Of a stretch of 64,000 nt of DNA, positions 22,001 through 31,900 are shown one piece after another. This DNA comes from Acidimicrobiia bacterium (GTDB lineage: Bacteria > Acidobacteriota > Vicinamibacteria > Vicinamibacterales > UBA2999). Position 1 is the stretch's first letter. The number at the start of each line of letters is the position of its first letter. The stretch spans positions 55,858-119,857 of the forward strand of contig VFZG01000009.1 of assembly GCA_016871275.1 (NCBI GenBank), written 5' to 3'. The position numbers and the translations under genes are program-made. The notes beneath the pieces are model-generated. The model did no database searches. It saw only the letters and a list, made by a program, of their open reading frames with translations, and had not been told where the DNA came from.

Positions 22001-22955
22001 TCTGCTGCGCCGGCCCGTTCGGAACGGTCAGACCGCTCGAGCGGCCATCCTGGTTCACCGCCGATCCGCGAATCAGCGCCAGGATGGAATCGCCGTTCGC
22101 GAGCGCCGCCGACAGCCGCCTCAGCACCACAATGCCGCAGCCCTCGGCACGGACGTAGCCGTTGGCGCGAACGTCGAAACTCTTGCACCGGCCGTCGGGC
22201 GCCAGCATGTGCGCGCGCGAGAAGTTCACCGACATGTCCGGCATCAACAGATGGTTGACGCCACCGGCCAGGGCCAGATCGCTCTCGCCCGCGCGAAGGC
22301 TCTGGCACGCGGAATGGAGCGCGACCAGCGATGACGAACACGCGGTGTCGATCGACACGCACGGCCCCTTGAACCCGAAGAAGTATGAGAGACGGCCCGA
22401 CGCGGCACTGTGCGCGTTGCCGGTGCCCAGGTAAGCATCAATCCGGCTGGCGTCATCCTGGCTGATGTGCCGCAGGTAGTCGGAACCCGAGATGCCGATG
22501 AAGACGCCGGTACGGCTGTCGAAGTGATCGAGCGGTGCGAGACCCGCGCGCTCCATGGCTTCCCAGCTCACCTCCAGCAGCATGCGCTGCTGCGGATCGA
22601 GACTTTCGGCCTCGCGAGGGGAAATGTCGAAAAAGGCCGCGTCGAAATGTTCGCAGCCGGGCACGAAACCGCCGAAGCGCGTGTGGATCTTGCCCGGGGC
22701 TCCGGCCTCGGCGCCGTACCACGCGTCGGCGTCCCAGCGGTCGGCCGGGACGGGGCACACGCCGTCGCGGCCGTCGCGCAACAGCTCGTAGAACGACTCC
22801 GGATCCGTCACCCCGCCAGGAAAGCGGCACGCCATGCCGATCACCGCGATCGGTTCGCGCCGCTCCCGTTCCAGGGCCCTGATTCGCTCCTCCGCCCGTT
22901 GCAGCAACGCCAGCGCGTCGCGCAGCAACCGGGGGTCGCTCCGCAAGTCGCTCAT
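13071..22955 (-). CDS. Two-module type I PKS: KS-AT-DH-cMT-KR-ACP / KS-(AT-less)-KR-ACP
   Basis: 3294 residues with an N-terminal coiled-coil docking segment (1-34). Module 1 has a KS (Cys206, His341, His380); an AT (Ser654, HAFH 754-757, malonyl type); and a DH with an intact HxxxGxxxxP (His935) and Asp1095 in DACFQ. It continues with a C-methyltransferase at about 1340-1570 (SAM motif EVGAGMDG), a KR at about 1748-1920 (GGLGDLG, Tyr1894, VFDD loop suggesting B type) and an ACP (Ser2053). Module 2 has a KS (Cys2289, His2424, His2463), no AT, a KR at about 2900-3075 (GGLGAVG, Tyr3048) and an ACP (Ser3209). In module 2 the KS linker runs almost directly into LPNYPFQRQRHWF, the post-AT linker. 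Module 1 should give an alpha-methyl-enoyl unit and module 2 a beta-hydroxyl. The C-terminal DLSDEQVAALIDEE is a docking-tail-like motif. The gene starts 2 bp after the upstream stop and overlaps the next gene by 4 bp. Confidence 0.95.
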   Translation of the reverse strand: MSDLRSDPRLLRDALALLQRAEERIRALERERREPIAVIGMACRFPGGVTDPESFYELLRDGRDGVCPVPADRWDADAWYGAEAGAPGKIHTRFGGFVPGCEHFDAAFFDISPREAESLDPQQRMLLEVSWEAMERAGLAPLDHFDSRTGVFIGISGSDYLRHISQDDASRIDAYLGTGNAHSAASGRLSYFFGFKGPCVSIDTACSSSLVALHSACQSLRAGESDLALAGGVNHLLMPDMSVNFSRAHMLAPDGRCKSFDVRANGYVRAEGCGIVVLRRLSAALANGDSILALIRGSAVNQDGRSSGLTVPNGPAQQMVIRDALKSAGLDPSHVSFIEAHGTGTALGDPIEADALGGVFGDRGRNHPLWVSSVKSNIGHLESAAGVASLIKAVLCLQRGELPKTLHFTQPNPHIAWDRLPLRVVSEQTPWTVEHGSRVAGVSSFSFSGTNAHVLVEEFTPSAPEPRRPARPARTWHGLALSARTESALREIARRYEQRLATTTDDRLADLCATAALSRSHFECRRLLVEPSVAALRRSLAACAAGAPLAAAGQPQKIAFLFTGQGSQYPNMGRGLYESEPVFRDTVQRLCTRLDREFGVSLLPVLYPEQALQDGASPLDNTAYTQPALFIIEYALAELWRSWGVEPDAVTGHSVGEYVAAAVAGVFSPEDGLRLIAERARLLSRLPAGGGMLSVFARRHAVEAAIAAHADAVSIAAVNGAEQIVIAGALAALTTIDHALQAQGVRTRALNVSHAFHSPLTDPTLEPFRRAARAAAFDEPHITLVSALTGRVASTDVCDPEFWVRHIRRPVLFHDALQTLDGLACTTLIEIGPQPILSGLAGADAGGRHRLCLPSLRRARDDERQMLETLGTLYEQGVTVNWPGYYKGRVHARIDLPTYPFERKRHWFSPSESRAAQAVTARDRQFTADGFIAGHRVFGDVMVPAAAYLEIALSSVCEAGVVDEFRIHRAMPVAGDAPTLARVVAPENGIGHFEIRGRASRVAVDSWVAYASGRAGRPAPSGAVVDIAALRRGCASMSSGEFYARCRRRGFNYGPAFRLIDELWTKDGSALARIRRSERAADVTKPLAIDTCTLDACFQAVLSLLPAPKDSKSIWLPVSIRRLQVSRAPGESLWCHAEIVSASGAELSANLRLLTDGGETIATVEGLSARQAARSELSEHAFDLDGCLYQASWSRSSLFDPASGASHLPTPSSLAPALRSQLHDAGRALGLEACGEGLAALNALTPGYIVAALRALGIALQQGDRFSASGIGALARHRPLVDRLLEILEADGWLARDGDAWRVQTRVDDRDTSRENASLQARYPEIVPELQLADRCGRALADVWRGRREPITELLFPSDQAVTAASLFRDARGSQVLHRVMASALGEALAAVPASRGVRILEVGAGMDGTIAALVPGLDPARTEYHLADVSKAMFTDVAAAATQRIRDQLAAFPFVSFHHLDLERDPVEQGFVAGGYDIVIAPNILHATQDLGRSAASLRRLLAPGGLMFVIEGTQPQAWVDLVFGMTPPWWSFTDTAVRAKHPLIGPEAWSGVLAAAGFDSVESFRCGPVHQALMVARSSAGVQPTDAAGEYALVFNAPDVADRLTAEGVSCSVMSAGTNDSVPEAALMLSKTLLERAKRVVGAGGRLAIVTRGAYSLAGEPVPGIAAAAMLGMARSIALEHPELQLRSIDLPATVSGQDAAAVLDELRRADGEEHLAYRNGLRYAARIARDADAPGGAFECRPDVTYLVTGGLGDLGRHAAHWLADRGARHVTLVSRHVPDGRVAPEVAQLQSDGVGVAIRQVDVTDQNHVAALFTEFGASLPALGGIIHAAGVFDDGTVMELTEERLSAVLAPKVAGAWHLHQHSRHLPLDCFIAYSSAASLLGSTGQASYVGANAFLDALAWARRAEGLPAVSINWAGWSSVGHAARVGADRMLASRGIGSLTPEQAAEGLERALMSGRAQIGVVPIDWRTFFESRGRSSPAFAAFASQAANRTGSRPRIVEALDGQSADEMQSWLRQYVASEVAAVLRLGAPDEVPVTRNFFQMGMDSLTAIELRNRLRDDMGQSLPATIAFDCPTVPALADYLAGLLPDLLPDQSRATARMTPTVEAALSEPIAVIGMGCRFPGGADTPEQFLELLRDGRDAISEVPRDRWDADAWYDANPDTPGKINCRHGGFVAGCEQFDPAFFEIAPREAKSVDPQHRMLLEVSWEAMENAGLVPSQLAGSNTGVFVGITGNDYYRLITQSAPQRIDAYLGTGNAHSAASGRLSYFFGFTGPCISMDTACSSALVAVHAACQSLRTGESEMALAGGVNHLLLPEMSVNFSKAHMLAPDGRCKAFDARADGYVRSEGCGMVVLKRLSKARADGDPILAVIRGSAINQDGQSGGLTVPNGPSQSDVIRRALAMAGVGADDVSFVEAHGTGTALGDPIEVNALQAVFGARDPHAPLWIGSVKSNVGHLESAAGVASLIKTVLSLQHRELLPSLHCERPNPHIDWDAMPIKVATERMEWSAPRRMAGISSFSFSGTNAHVVMEEAPRAGQTARAQSGADREFGLALSAQTEPALQELASRYAALIEARPERLADICATTAMFRERFEHRLFVLDSTVDGVRDALAAFAAGRVLPPSMTTGKAREGSAPAVRAGADLAALGRAFLQGAAVDWTAHFGTAFERFAGLPNYPFQRQRHWFNSNDLCYRAVWQEQRVDRQDRSIASGLWVVCADQSWPALTRALEASGRRACYVTVDTYQRDIAAAGAIEGVLHLWQAPLDVDAAPASIDDGGVTRLAGLVRALAARAQAPRLWIATRGATTAGSGVTSPSAASLLGMGRCIFLEHPQLKGGLIDLDALEGAGDAQAVVNELLDARGEDCVALRSSSRYVSRLETYRPADVTLPELPRDGAYLITGGLGAVGLEAARYLADRRAGGLVLMGRTAPSAEALETLRRLEHNGSRVFVVQGDVADEAALVDALATLSANSLTLRGIVHAAGVNDQRPVLELDDERIRTTLAPKALGAVHLHRLTRDMALDFFVTCSSVTAVWGSAHQAHYAAANAFLDGLVDLRRRRGLPGLSINWGPWGGAGMSMRDGGRRVTQGGLRLMEPDAAIATAGQLLASADSRVVVADVDWTRLKDLYQVHSRQPLFAQVGVQDSAAMSSAASALVSKLQALAPVDRVERLSGLIAALVADVLRLSSDQIIDRDRGFFDLGVDSLMSVQIKDRIQQLLGRVYPASLCFDYPTVTTLVEHLVEEVCSEPALAAAARPETRAAVHDRDIQDLSDEQVAALIDEEMKALNLE
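15006..15083 (-). other. Site of the missing AT in the KS-KR-ACP module
   Basis: Residues about 2625-2650 of the 3294-residue protein mark where the AT should be. The KS-AT linker (LALSAQTEPA) is followed, after a brief spacer, by GAAVDWTAHF and the post-AT linker YPFQRQRHWF. No GHSxGE or HAFH motif occurs in between. Confidence 0.85.
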
Positions 22956-22957
22956 GA

Positions 22958-25900
22958 TCAGTTCGACCGGTCCAGCGTCTCTCTCAGTGACGCCATCCGC
23001 GCCAGCAGATCGTCTACGTCGTTGCCGGAACCGGCCGCCGTCGCCTCGCCGGTAGCGGCAGGCGCCGCCGCGGCCTCAGTCCTGGCATCAAGCACTCCGG
23101 TCGCGAGGAAGCCCGTGAGCGTCTCAAGATTCGGGTAATGGAACGCGAGCGCGGCCGGAAGCGATTCACCCAACCCGGCCTGCAGGCGATTGCGCAACTC
23201 GAGTGTGGCGAGTGAATCCATGCCGAGCGACGAGAAGCCGGCACGGCGATCCATCAGTTCGGCCGGGTTGACGCCAAGAATTGCCGCCACGCTGTCCTGC
23301 ACGAACGTGTCGAGTAACGCACGACGACGGCCGGCGGGTGCGGCGTTGAGGCGATCCCGGAACGAGCGGCGCGGCGGTGGAGCCGCAGTTGGGCTGCCCA
23401 GCAGCGAGCGGAACAATGGCTGCACCCTGAACGCGTCCGGCAGCCTCGGCACATCGATCGGCGAGACGCCGATCTGCACGCTGGTTGAGCGCACCAACGA
23501 CTCAAGGTGCGACACCGCCTGATCCGAGGAGAGCGTCCCGAAGCCCTCGAGCTGGCGGCGGTTGCCGGCCTCCACCCGCGCGGCCACGCCAACACCCTCC
23601 CAGATCCCCCAGTTGATGCTCAACGCCGGCAGTTCGCGCTCGCGACGATGCCAGGCGAGACCGTCGAGAAACGCGTTGGCAGCCGCGTAGTTGGCCTGGC
23701 CTGGTGAACCGGCCACGGCAGCCATCGAGCTGCACAGCACGAAGAAGTCCAGCGCGAGGTGTTGCGTCTCCTGGTGCAGGTTCCAGCCACCCTGGGTCTT
23801 CGGCTGCAGCACACCGACGAACTGCTCGGGCTGCTGCCGCATCAGGATCGCATCGTCGAGCACGCCCGCGGCGTGGATGACGCCCTTCAGCGGTGAGCCG
23901 TCCGTGTTGATCCGCTGCACCAGCGCCGCAACTTGCGCGGCGTCGCTGACCTCGAGCGATTCCACGACCACGCGAACGCCGCGCTGCCTGAGGGCTGCAA
24001 TCTCCGCGACAGCCGACTCACGCGCGCCCCGGCGTCCGGTCAGGACAATCGTGCCGGCGCCTCGCGCCGCGAGCCACCCGGCGATCTTCAGGCCCACGCC
24101 GCCGACGCCGCCGGTGATCAGGTAGGTCGCATCGGCGCGCACCGCCACCGGATCGGCCTGCGTGTCGATCACGGCCGGCCCGAGCCGCGCCACGTACCGG
24201 GTGCCGTCGCGATACGCCACGCGATTCTCGAACTGACCGGATGCGAGGCTCGCGGACGACAGCACTTCGTCAACCGCGTGTTCGAGTCCCTGCTCGGTCA
24301 ACCAGCGATCGACATCAATCTGGACGGTCTGCCACTCTGAATGTTCGAGTGACAGCACCACCGCCATGCCCCACAGGGCCGACTTGGCAGGGTCAACGGC
24401 GTTGACCGGATCGCCGACGGGCTGGGCGCCACGCGTCACGACGCACAGCGACGGACCGTTGGTGAGATCGAATTCCGCGCCCGCCTGGACCAGGTTCAGG
24501 AGCCGCACGCAATCGCGTTCGGCGAGCTCCGCCGGCGTGTCCGCAGCGCCGGCCACGGACACGTAGAACACGCCATCCACGCGCTCGGGCCCGGCCACCA
24601 CGGTGGTCAACAGCTCGCGCACCGCGTCGGCACGATCGAGGTCGACCGAGAACTCGTGCGGCGACTTGCGCGCCGAAGCCTCCGCCTGCACCGCGACGAT
24701 GCACGAGGCGCCCCAATGCCGCAGCCGTGCCACCACCCGGCGAGCCGCAGTTTCTGAGTCAGCGATCACGAGGTAACGCGCGCCGCGGCTGCGCGACGCA
24801 TCCACCGACACCGCCTCGCTCGCTTTCCACTCCAGTTGGTAACGTCCGGCCGACTTCATCGCCGGGCGCAGCGCCTCGCGGCTCGCCGGCCGCAGCGTCA
24901 GACCGGCAAGACGGGCCAGCAGCTGGCCGTCCGCATCGAACAGCTCCACATCGACCTGCCGGACCCTGGACCCCTGGGCGTCGCGACGCTTCACCTGGCA
25001 GACCGCGCGGCGGCACGCCGTGGCGCGCACGTCGAGGCGATCGAACGACAGCGGCAGTTGCACGCCGCCTTCGGGCAACGACGCGACGGCAGCCTGCAGC
25101 GCGCCATCGAGCAGCATCGGATGAATGGTGTATCCGGCTCCTGGCGGCACGTGATCGGGCACACTGATCATGGCTGACGTCATGGCGTCGCCGCGGTGCA
25201 GCCACTCGATCGAGCAGAACGCCGGACCGAAGTCGGCGCCCCACTCCTGGCACTGCCGGTACCACTGCCCGCCTGCCGTCGCCTCAGCGGGCCGCTGGAA
25301 CAGCGACGATTCCGCGGAACGCGTGAACGCCGGCACGCGGGCCGACAACCAGCCGGACAGATGCACCGGCCACTGCTCCGCCCCGCTGGATTCGTCCAGT
25401 GCCAGGACCTTGAAGGCGGCGCCCCCATCCTGTGGCTCAAGAACCAGTTGCACGGTGCGCCGTTCACCGGCGGGGATCACGAGCGCCTGGTGAATCGCGG
25501 CGTTCTCAATCGTCACCGCTCGCGACTTGAAGTGTGTCGTCGCCGCGGCCAGCACCATTTCGAGCGTCGCCGCCGCAGGCGTCACCACTGACTCAAACAC
25601 GCGATGATCGCCCAGCCAGGACGGCGCATCCGCCGCGAGTTCGTTCTCGTACAACGTGACCGCGGAACGAATCCGACGACCGAGCAGGTCGTGACCGGTT
25701 GCGGCGTCACGCCGTATCGCGGCGGCCTGCGGCAGCGGGGCCTTCTCCACTCGAGGCGCCGGCGCCGACATCCAGCACTGGCGGCGCTGGAACGGATAGG
25801 TCGGCACGCGCCGACGCCGACGGCGGTAGTCCTGATCGAACGCGGCCCAATCAATGCCCCCGCCCAGCACGTGCAGGCCGGCAACGCCCGCCAGGAGACC

Positions 25901-28900
25901 ATCCCAATCAGACCGATTGCGACGGCTGCTGTGCAACCACGTCGCGCCGCTGCCCGTCCATGTCTCCCGCGCCGGCGCGAGCAGGGCCGGATGCGGGCCA
26001 ATCTCGATGAACACGGCCGGGCCCTGTCGTTCGAGATACGTGACGCCGGCCATGAAGTCCACGGCCTCGCGCGCATGATCACGCCAGTACGCGGCCGTCG
26101 CCATCGCCGCTCCGGCTGGCAGACCGTCGCGGTTCGAGATCACCGGCATCGCCGGTGCCACCATCGCGATCGACGACGCGACCCGCTCGAACTCGTCGAG
26201 CATCGGCTCCATCAATGGTGAATGGAACGCGTGCGAGTTCGGCAGCATCTGCCACTTCAGCTGCGCCGCATCCAGCTCAGACACGACCGCCTGCAGCGCC
26301 TCGCGCCGACCGGACAACACGCTGTTGGATGGCGAGTTGATCGCCGCGATGCTCACCTGGTCGCGATGCGGCGCGATGATCGGCACCAGCGCGCGCACCC
26401 CGGCATGCACCATCACCATCGCGCCACTGGCCGGCAGTTTCTGCATCAGCCGGCCCCGAGCCGCCACCAGGCGCAATCCATCCTCAAGACTGAAGACACC
26501 GGCCAGGCAGGCGGCGACGTATTCGCCCACGCTGTGACCGAGGCACGCGTCCGGACGCACACCCCACGCGCGCCACAACTCAGCGAGCGCGTACTCGACC
26601 GCAAACAGCGCCGGCTGGGTGTAGGCCGTCTGGTGGATCAACTCGGCGCGATCCTCGGAGTAGAGGACGTCGAGCAGCGGCACGTCGAGCTCACCGGCCA
26701 GGATCTCCTGGCAGCGATCGATGACGCGGCGGAACGCCGGCTGCGTCTCATACAGCTCGCGGCACATGCCGGGGTATTGCGCGCCCTGACCGGTGAACAG
26801 GAACACGATGCGCGGTTTCGCACCGGCCACCGGCCCGACGGCTGCGCCGCCCTCGCGCTGCTGACGCCGCCGCTCAACCAGCGCATGACGCAGTTCCGCG
26901 ATCGTCCGGCCGACCACGGCCAGGCGATAGTCGAAGTGATGGCGGCCCGCGTTCGCCGTAAAGCAGATGTCGGCCACGCTGCCCTCGGGCTGATCGGCTA
27001 GGAACGAGACGTAGCGGTCCACCTGATCCCACAGCGCCTGCTCGGTCTTGCCCGACAGCGCCAGGACGTGCGCGGGACGCTCGCGTGCGTTGTTCACGAC
27101 TTCCACCGCCGGCGCCTCCTCGAGAATCACGTGCGCGTTGGTGCCGCCGATGCCGAGCGAATTCACGCCGGCCAGGCGCGTGCCCTCGGACTGCCAGTCG
27201 GTGAGCGTGGTGTTGACGAAGAACGGCGTGCTGTCGAAGTCGACTGACGGATTCGGCCGCTCGAAATGCAGCGACGCCGGAATCTGTTTGTGATGCAGGG
27301 CCAGGGCGGTCTTGATGAAGCCCGCCGCGCCGGACACGATCTGCATGTGGCCGATGTTCGTCTTGACCGAACCAATCGCCACCGATCGCGGTGGCATCCC
27401 GTCGCTCCGGAACGCCTGGTTGAGGCCGGCGATCTCGATCGGGTCGCCCAGTTCGGTGCCGGTGCCATGTGCCTCGATATAGCTGATCGCTCCGGGTGAC
27501 ACGTTCGCCACCGCCAGCGCTTCCGCGGCCACCGACGCCTGGCCGTCGCCGCTTGGCGACATGTAGCCGACCTTCGTCGCGCCGTCGTTGTTGACCGCCG
27601 TGCCCTTGACAATCGCGTAGATGTGATCGCCATCGGCCACGGCATCCCTGGCGCGCTTCAGCGCGACGATGCCAATGCCGCTGCCGAAGATCGTGCCCTG
27701 CGCCTTTGCGTCAAACGCGCGACAGTGGCCATCCGGCGACACAATCATGCCGTCCTGGAACAGGTGACCGGCCTGCTGCGGCACCTTGATCGACGCACCG
27801 CCGGCGAGACAGATGTCGCACTCGCCATCCAGCAGGCTGCGGACCGCCAGGTGAATCGTCACCAGCGTCGTCGAGCACGCCGTCTGGACGTTCACGGCAG
27901 GGCCGCGCAGGTTCAGGCGGTACGCCGCCTGCGTCGGCAGGTAGTCCTTGTCGTTGCCGATCATCAACTGGAAGCCGCCCAGCGAATCCAGGGTGGTGAC
28001 GCACATGTCGTCGCGGCTGTCCAGCGTGTCGCGGTTCGGCATCACCTGGTTCAGCAGGTAGGTGTTCATGCTGGCCCCGGCGTAGATGCCGATCATGCCC
28101 TGGTAGGTCAGCGGGTCGTAGCCGGCGTCTTCGAGGGATTCCCACGCGCACTCCAGGAACAGGCGCTGTTGCGGATCCATCAGCGCCGCTTCGCGGGTGC
28201 TGATGCCGAAGAACTCCGGATCGAAACCGGCAATGTCCGACAGGACCGAGCTGGCCTTGACGTAGTTCGGATCGTCGGCCGTGCGCGAGTCGATGCCCGA
28301 TTGCTTGATCTCGTCGTCTGTAAAGAACGTGATCGACTCGACGCCCGCCGCCAGGTTCTTCCAGAACGTATCCACGTCGTCCGCACCGGGGAACCGGCAC
28401 GACATGCCGATGACAGCCACGTCGGTATCAGCGGCCTCAACGTGCGAGCGGCGAGCGCGGCGGCGTTGCGCCTGCTCCCGGCCCTGGGCGGCGGCGGTCG
28501 ATGCCGCATCCTGCCCGCCGTCAATGAACTGCGCCAGGCTCGACACGGTCGGGTACTTGAACAGCTCGACCAGCGTGACCGGACTGTCGAACTCCTCGCG
28601 CAGCCGCTCGTGCATCTGCACCAGCAGCAGCGAATGGCCGCCAAGCTGGAAGAAGTTGCCGTGGAGGCTGACCTCACCGACCTCGAGCACGTCCTGCCAG
28701 ATCGCGGCGATGGCCTGTTCGGTCGGCGTGCCGGGAGCGACGTAGGTGTCGCCACCGGAACCGGACCGATCCACCACCGGCAGGCGCTCGCGATCGATCG
28801 CGCCATCGGCCGTGACCGGCATCTCCTTCAGCTTGCGGTGCACGTCGCGGCGATAGCCGTCCAGGAACCAGCCATTCGGATCGCGCTCGAACAGGCGGCG

Positions 28901-31900
28901 ATAGAACGATGTGCCGCCGTACGGCGTCTCGTGGTGCAGCGAGTCGTGCGCAAACTCGAGCGGTTCGCCGTTGCCGCGCAACAGGCGGCCACGCACGCGG
29001 AAGTCCGGATTCAGCCGGTTCTCGCACAGTGTCCGTTCGATGGTCGCGACAAGGCGATCGCCGGCGGCGACGTGAACTCCCGGATCGAAGACCGGCACGA
29101 ACACCGGCAGCCAGCAATACTCGTACTGCAGCGTGTCAATGACTTCGCCGTCGATGGTGTGCAGATTGAGCCACACCACGAAGCCGTCGAGCCGCGCCTC
29201 CCGGTCGATCGTCAGCTCGATCGCGTGCGTCTCTTCGAGCGCGATTGGTTGGTTGTAGTCGAGGTCCTCGAACGCGGCCGCAGTCGAGATCACCTGCGAG
29301 GCGTCGAAGTTCTTGATGCACAGACGCAGATCAAACGGCCTGCCGATCTCGTCGAAGATGCGCGGCACGTACGAGCCGGGCACCTCGTTGAAACCGGGGT
29401 GCGTCAGCAACGCGTCCGGGAACGTTGCCGCGGCGATCTTCGTGACGCTGCGGCCCGGAATCATCAAGCCGCCCGGCTTCAGGAAGCGGCGCGCATCGTT
29501 GATCAGGACGGCCGCGCCTTCGCAGCCACCGATCGGACCGACGATCTCCGAGACGCACACGTCGGCCAGTTCGGGGATCTCGGTCCTGGTCGCATCACCG
29601 TGAATCAGGTGAATGACGTCCTGCAGGCCGAGCTTCTCGACCAGCGCCGATGCATCACGGAACGCCTCGGTGCCAATCTCGATCGCGTAGACCTTGCGCG
29701 CGCCGGCTTCGGCACAGAAGCGTGCGAGGATCGCTTCGCGGCCGGTGCCGATCTCGACCACGATCTTGTCTTTGACGGCCTGCTCGATGGCGACCCGGTA
29801 GCTGTGATTGCGGCGCTCGTCATGCGCGAGCACGTGGTACAGCAGGTCGTCGTAGACAAAGTATTCGGCCACTGACGGCCAGAGTTCCGGCTGGACACGG
29901 CGCGCGGCTTCCGGCTCCTGCAGCTGTTGGAATCGCGCGCGGCTCGTCACGCCATAGCGATCGCGAATCTCGACCGCCGCAAAGGCCGACGGGTCAATCA
30001 GCGATGGTGACGTGCAGCACACCACCGGCTGCGTCAGCGCGACCGGCGCGTTCGACACCTTCGAGCGCACGCGCGGATGCTGACCGTCGAGACCCACCAG
30101 GTACGACCCGGGTCCCATGCGCAGGCCAGCCAGAAACGCGACCAGGCCCTGTCGCATCGATACCGGATGGAATCCAGCCGCCCGCGCGAGCTGCACCGAC
30201 TCGCCGGCGCCGTCGGCCTGGTGGCTCCAGGCCGACCACGCGAATGTGAAGCACGGCGCGGTCGTTGCCCCGCGAAGCGCCTCAACGATCGCGGTTACCG
30301 ATGCCGCGCCAGACGCGATCGCGGCGGCGGTCGCCCCGCCAAAGAACCCCGTGGCTGAGGTGAAGGCCACGAACAAGCAATCACGGCGATGACGCGCGAT
30401 CTCGGCGAGCTGCCGGCACCCATCGACGTCGCCCGCCAGCTCCGCCGCGAGGCCGTCAGCCGTTTCATCCAGCACGGCGCGTTCGCGATGCGCGGCGCAA
30501 ATGTGGATCGCGCCGTCGAGCGTGCCATTCGCCGATTCGAACTCCTGGACCGCTCCAGCAATCGCCCCCGGGTCGCCGTCCAGCAACACCACCTTGGCGT
30601 TGAGGCGCGCTACCAGATACCGCTCGATTTCCCTGCCCATGGCATCGGAGCCGTTGATCACATAGCGGCCGCCGATCTTGAAGGGACTGTCTCCGGCCGA
30701 CTCCGCGATCGCCGCCTGCGCGAGGCGCGGGACGAACCGCCCGTCCGCGCGCAACGCCACCTCCGCATCGGCGCGGTCGCCGGCCAGCTCTTCAAGGAGC
30801 GCAGGAACGATGCCGGCGTCTGCCGGAACGTCGATCACACGGCAGGACAGCCACGGCTGCTCAGCAGCGAAGGTCTTCACCAGACCTGACACCGCAGCGC
30901 GGTCCGCGTCAATGGCATCGCCGGCGCGCACGACGTGCGCACCGCAGACGACGACGTCCAGCTGAACGGTTTGACCATTCGGCCGGTTGGCGCTGAGCGA
31001 TCGCACCAGGTCGATCAGGTCGCCACTCCGATCGATCCTGCGGCATTCGCCAGCAGGCGGATGGTGCAATGCGCCGAACAGCGCGTCGCCACCACCGAGC
31101 AGGACGAGGTGACGGATCGCATCCTGCGCGTCGGATGAGCCCTGCTGCTTCGGCTGCCACACGCGGCGGAAGAACCAATCCGGGATCGTGTGCTCGTTCG
31201 CGAGCAGCAGGTCGACACGCCGCAGGGCCGCGGCGAACTCGCCGCTCTCGAAACGCTTGCTCAATTGCGAGCGCAGGAGCTTGCCGATCGGTGACTTCGG
31301 AATGGCCTCCTTGGTCACCGGCAGCAGAACGTCGGGCTTCAGCCCGAGCTTGCGCGCCAGGGTGCTGCGGATGTTGCCGATCAGATCGCGCAGGTGCGCG
31401 TCGTCCGTGACTGGGGTATGAAAGAAGATCGCGACCGATTCAGCGGCCGCAGCGGTCGGACGCACCGCGCAGGCGGCGCTGAAGCTTGGCGTGACGCCCG
31501 GCACGTCTTCCACGGCAGCTTCGATCTCGCTGTTGTAGAAGTTCGCGCCGTTGATGATCAGACTCTCCTTGGCGCGGCCGGTGATGACCAGCTCGCCGCC
31601 CGACAGGAACGCCAGGTCGCCGCTGTCAAACCAGCCATCATCGCGGAACACGGCCTTGGTGGCCGCCCCATCTCGGAAATAGCCGGCTGACACGGCGTCG
31701 CCGCTGATGTAGAGCTGCCCGATGCGCTGCTCGGGCAGTGTCTCGCCCTGCGGACCGACGATCTTGAGTGTCACGCCGGGAATCGGCGGACCAAGGCTGA
31801 CGAACGGGATCGCGTTCGGATGGCCAGCCTCGCCAATCACCAGCTGGCCGTCGAGCGACTGGCGGTCGACGTAGAAGATGCGCGTCGGTTCAGCGTCGGT

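Noticed and set aside
27623..29875. 750-codon plus-strand frame opposite the first PKS gene
   Set aside because: Same composition bias and no motif; the minus strand holds an intact carrier and KS here.
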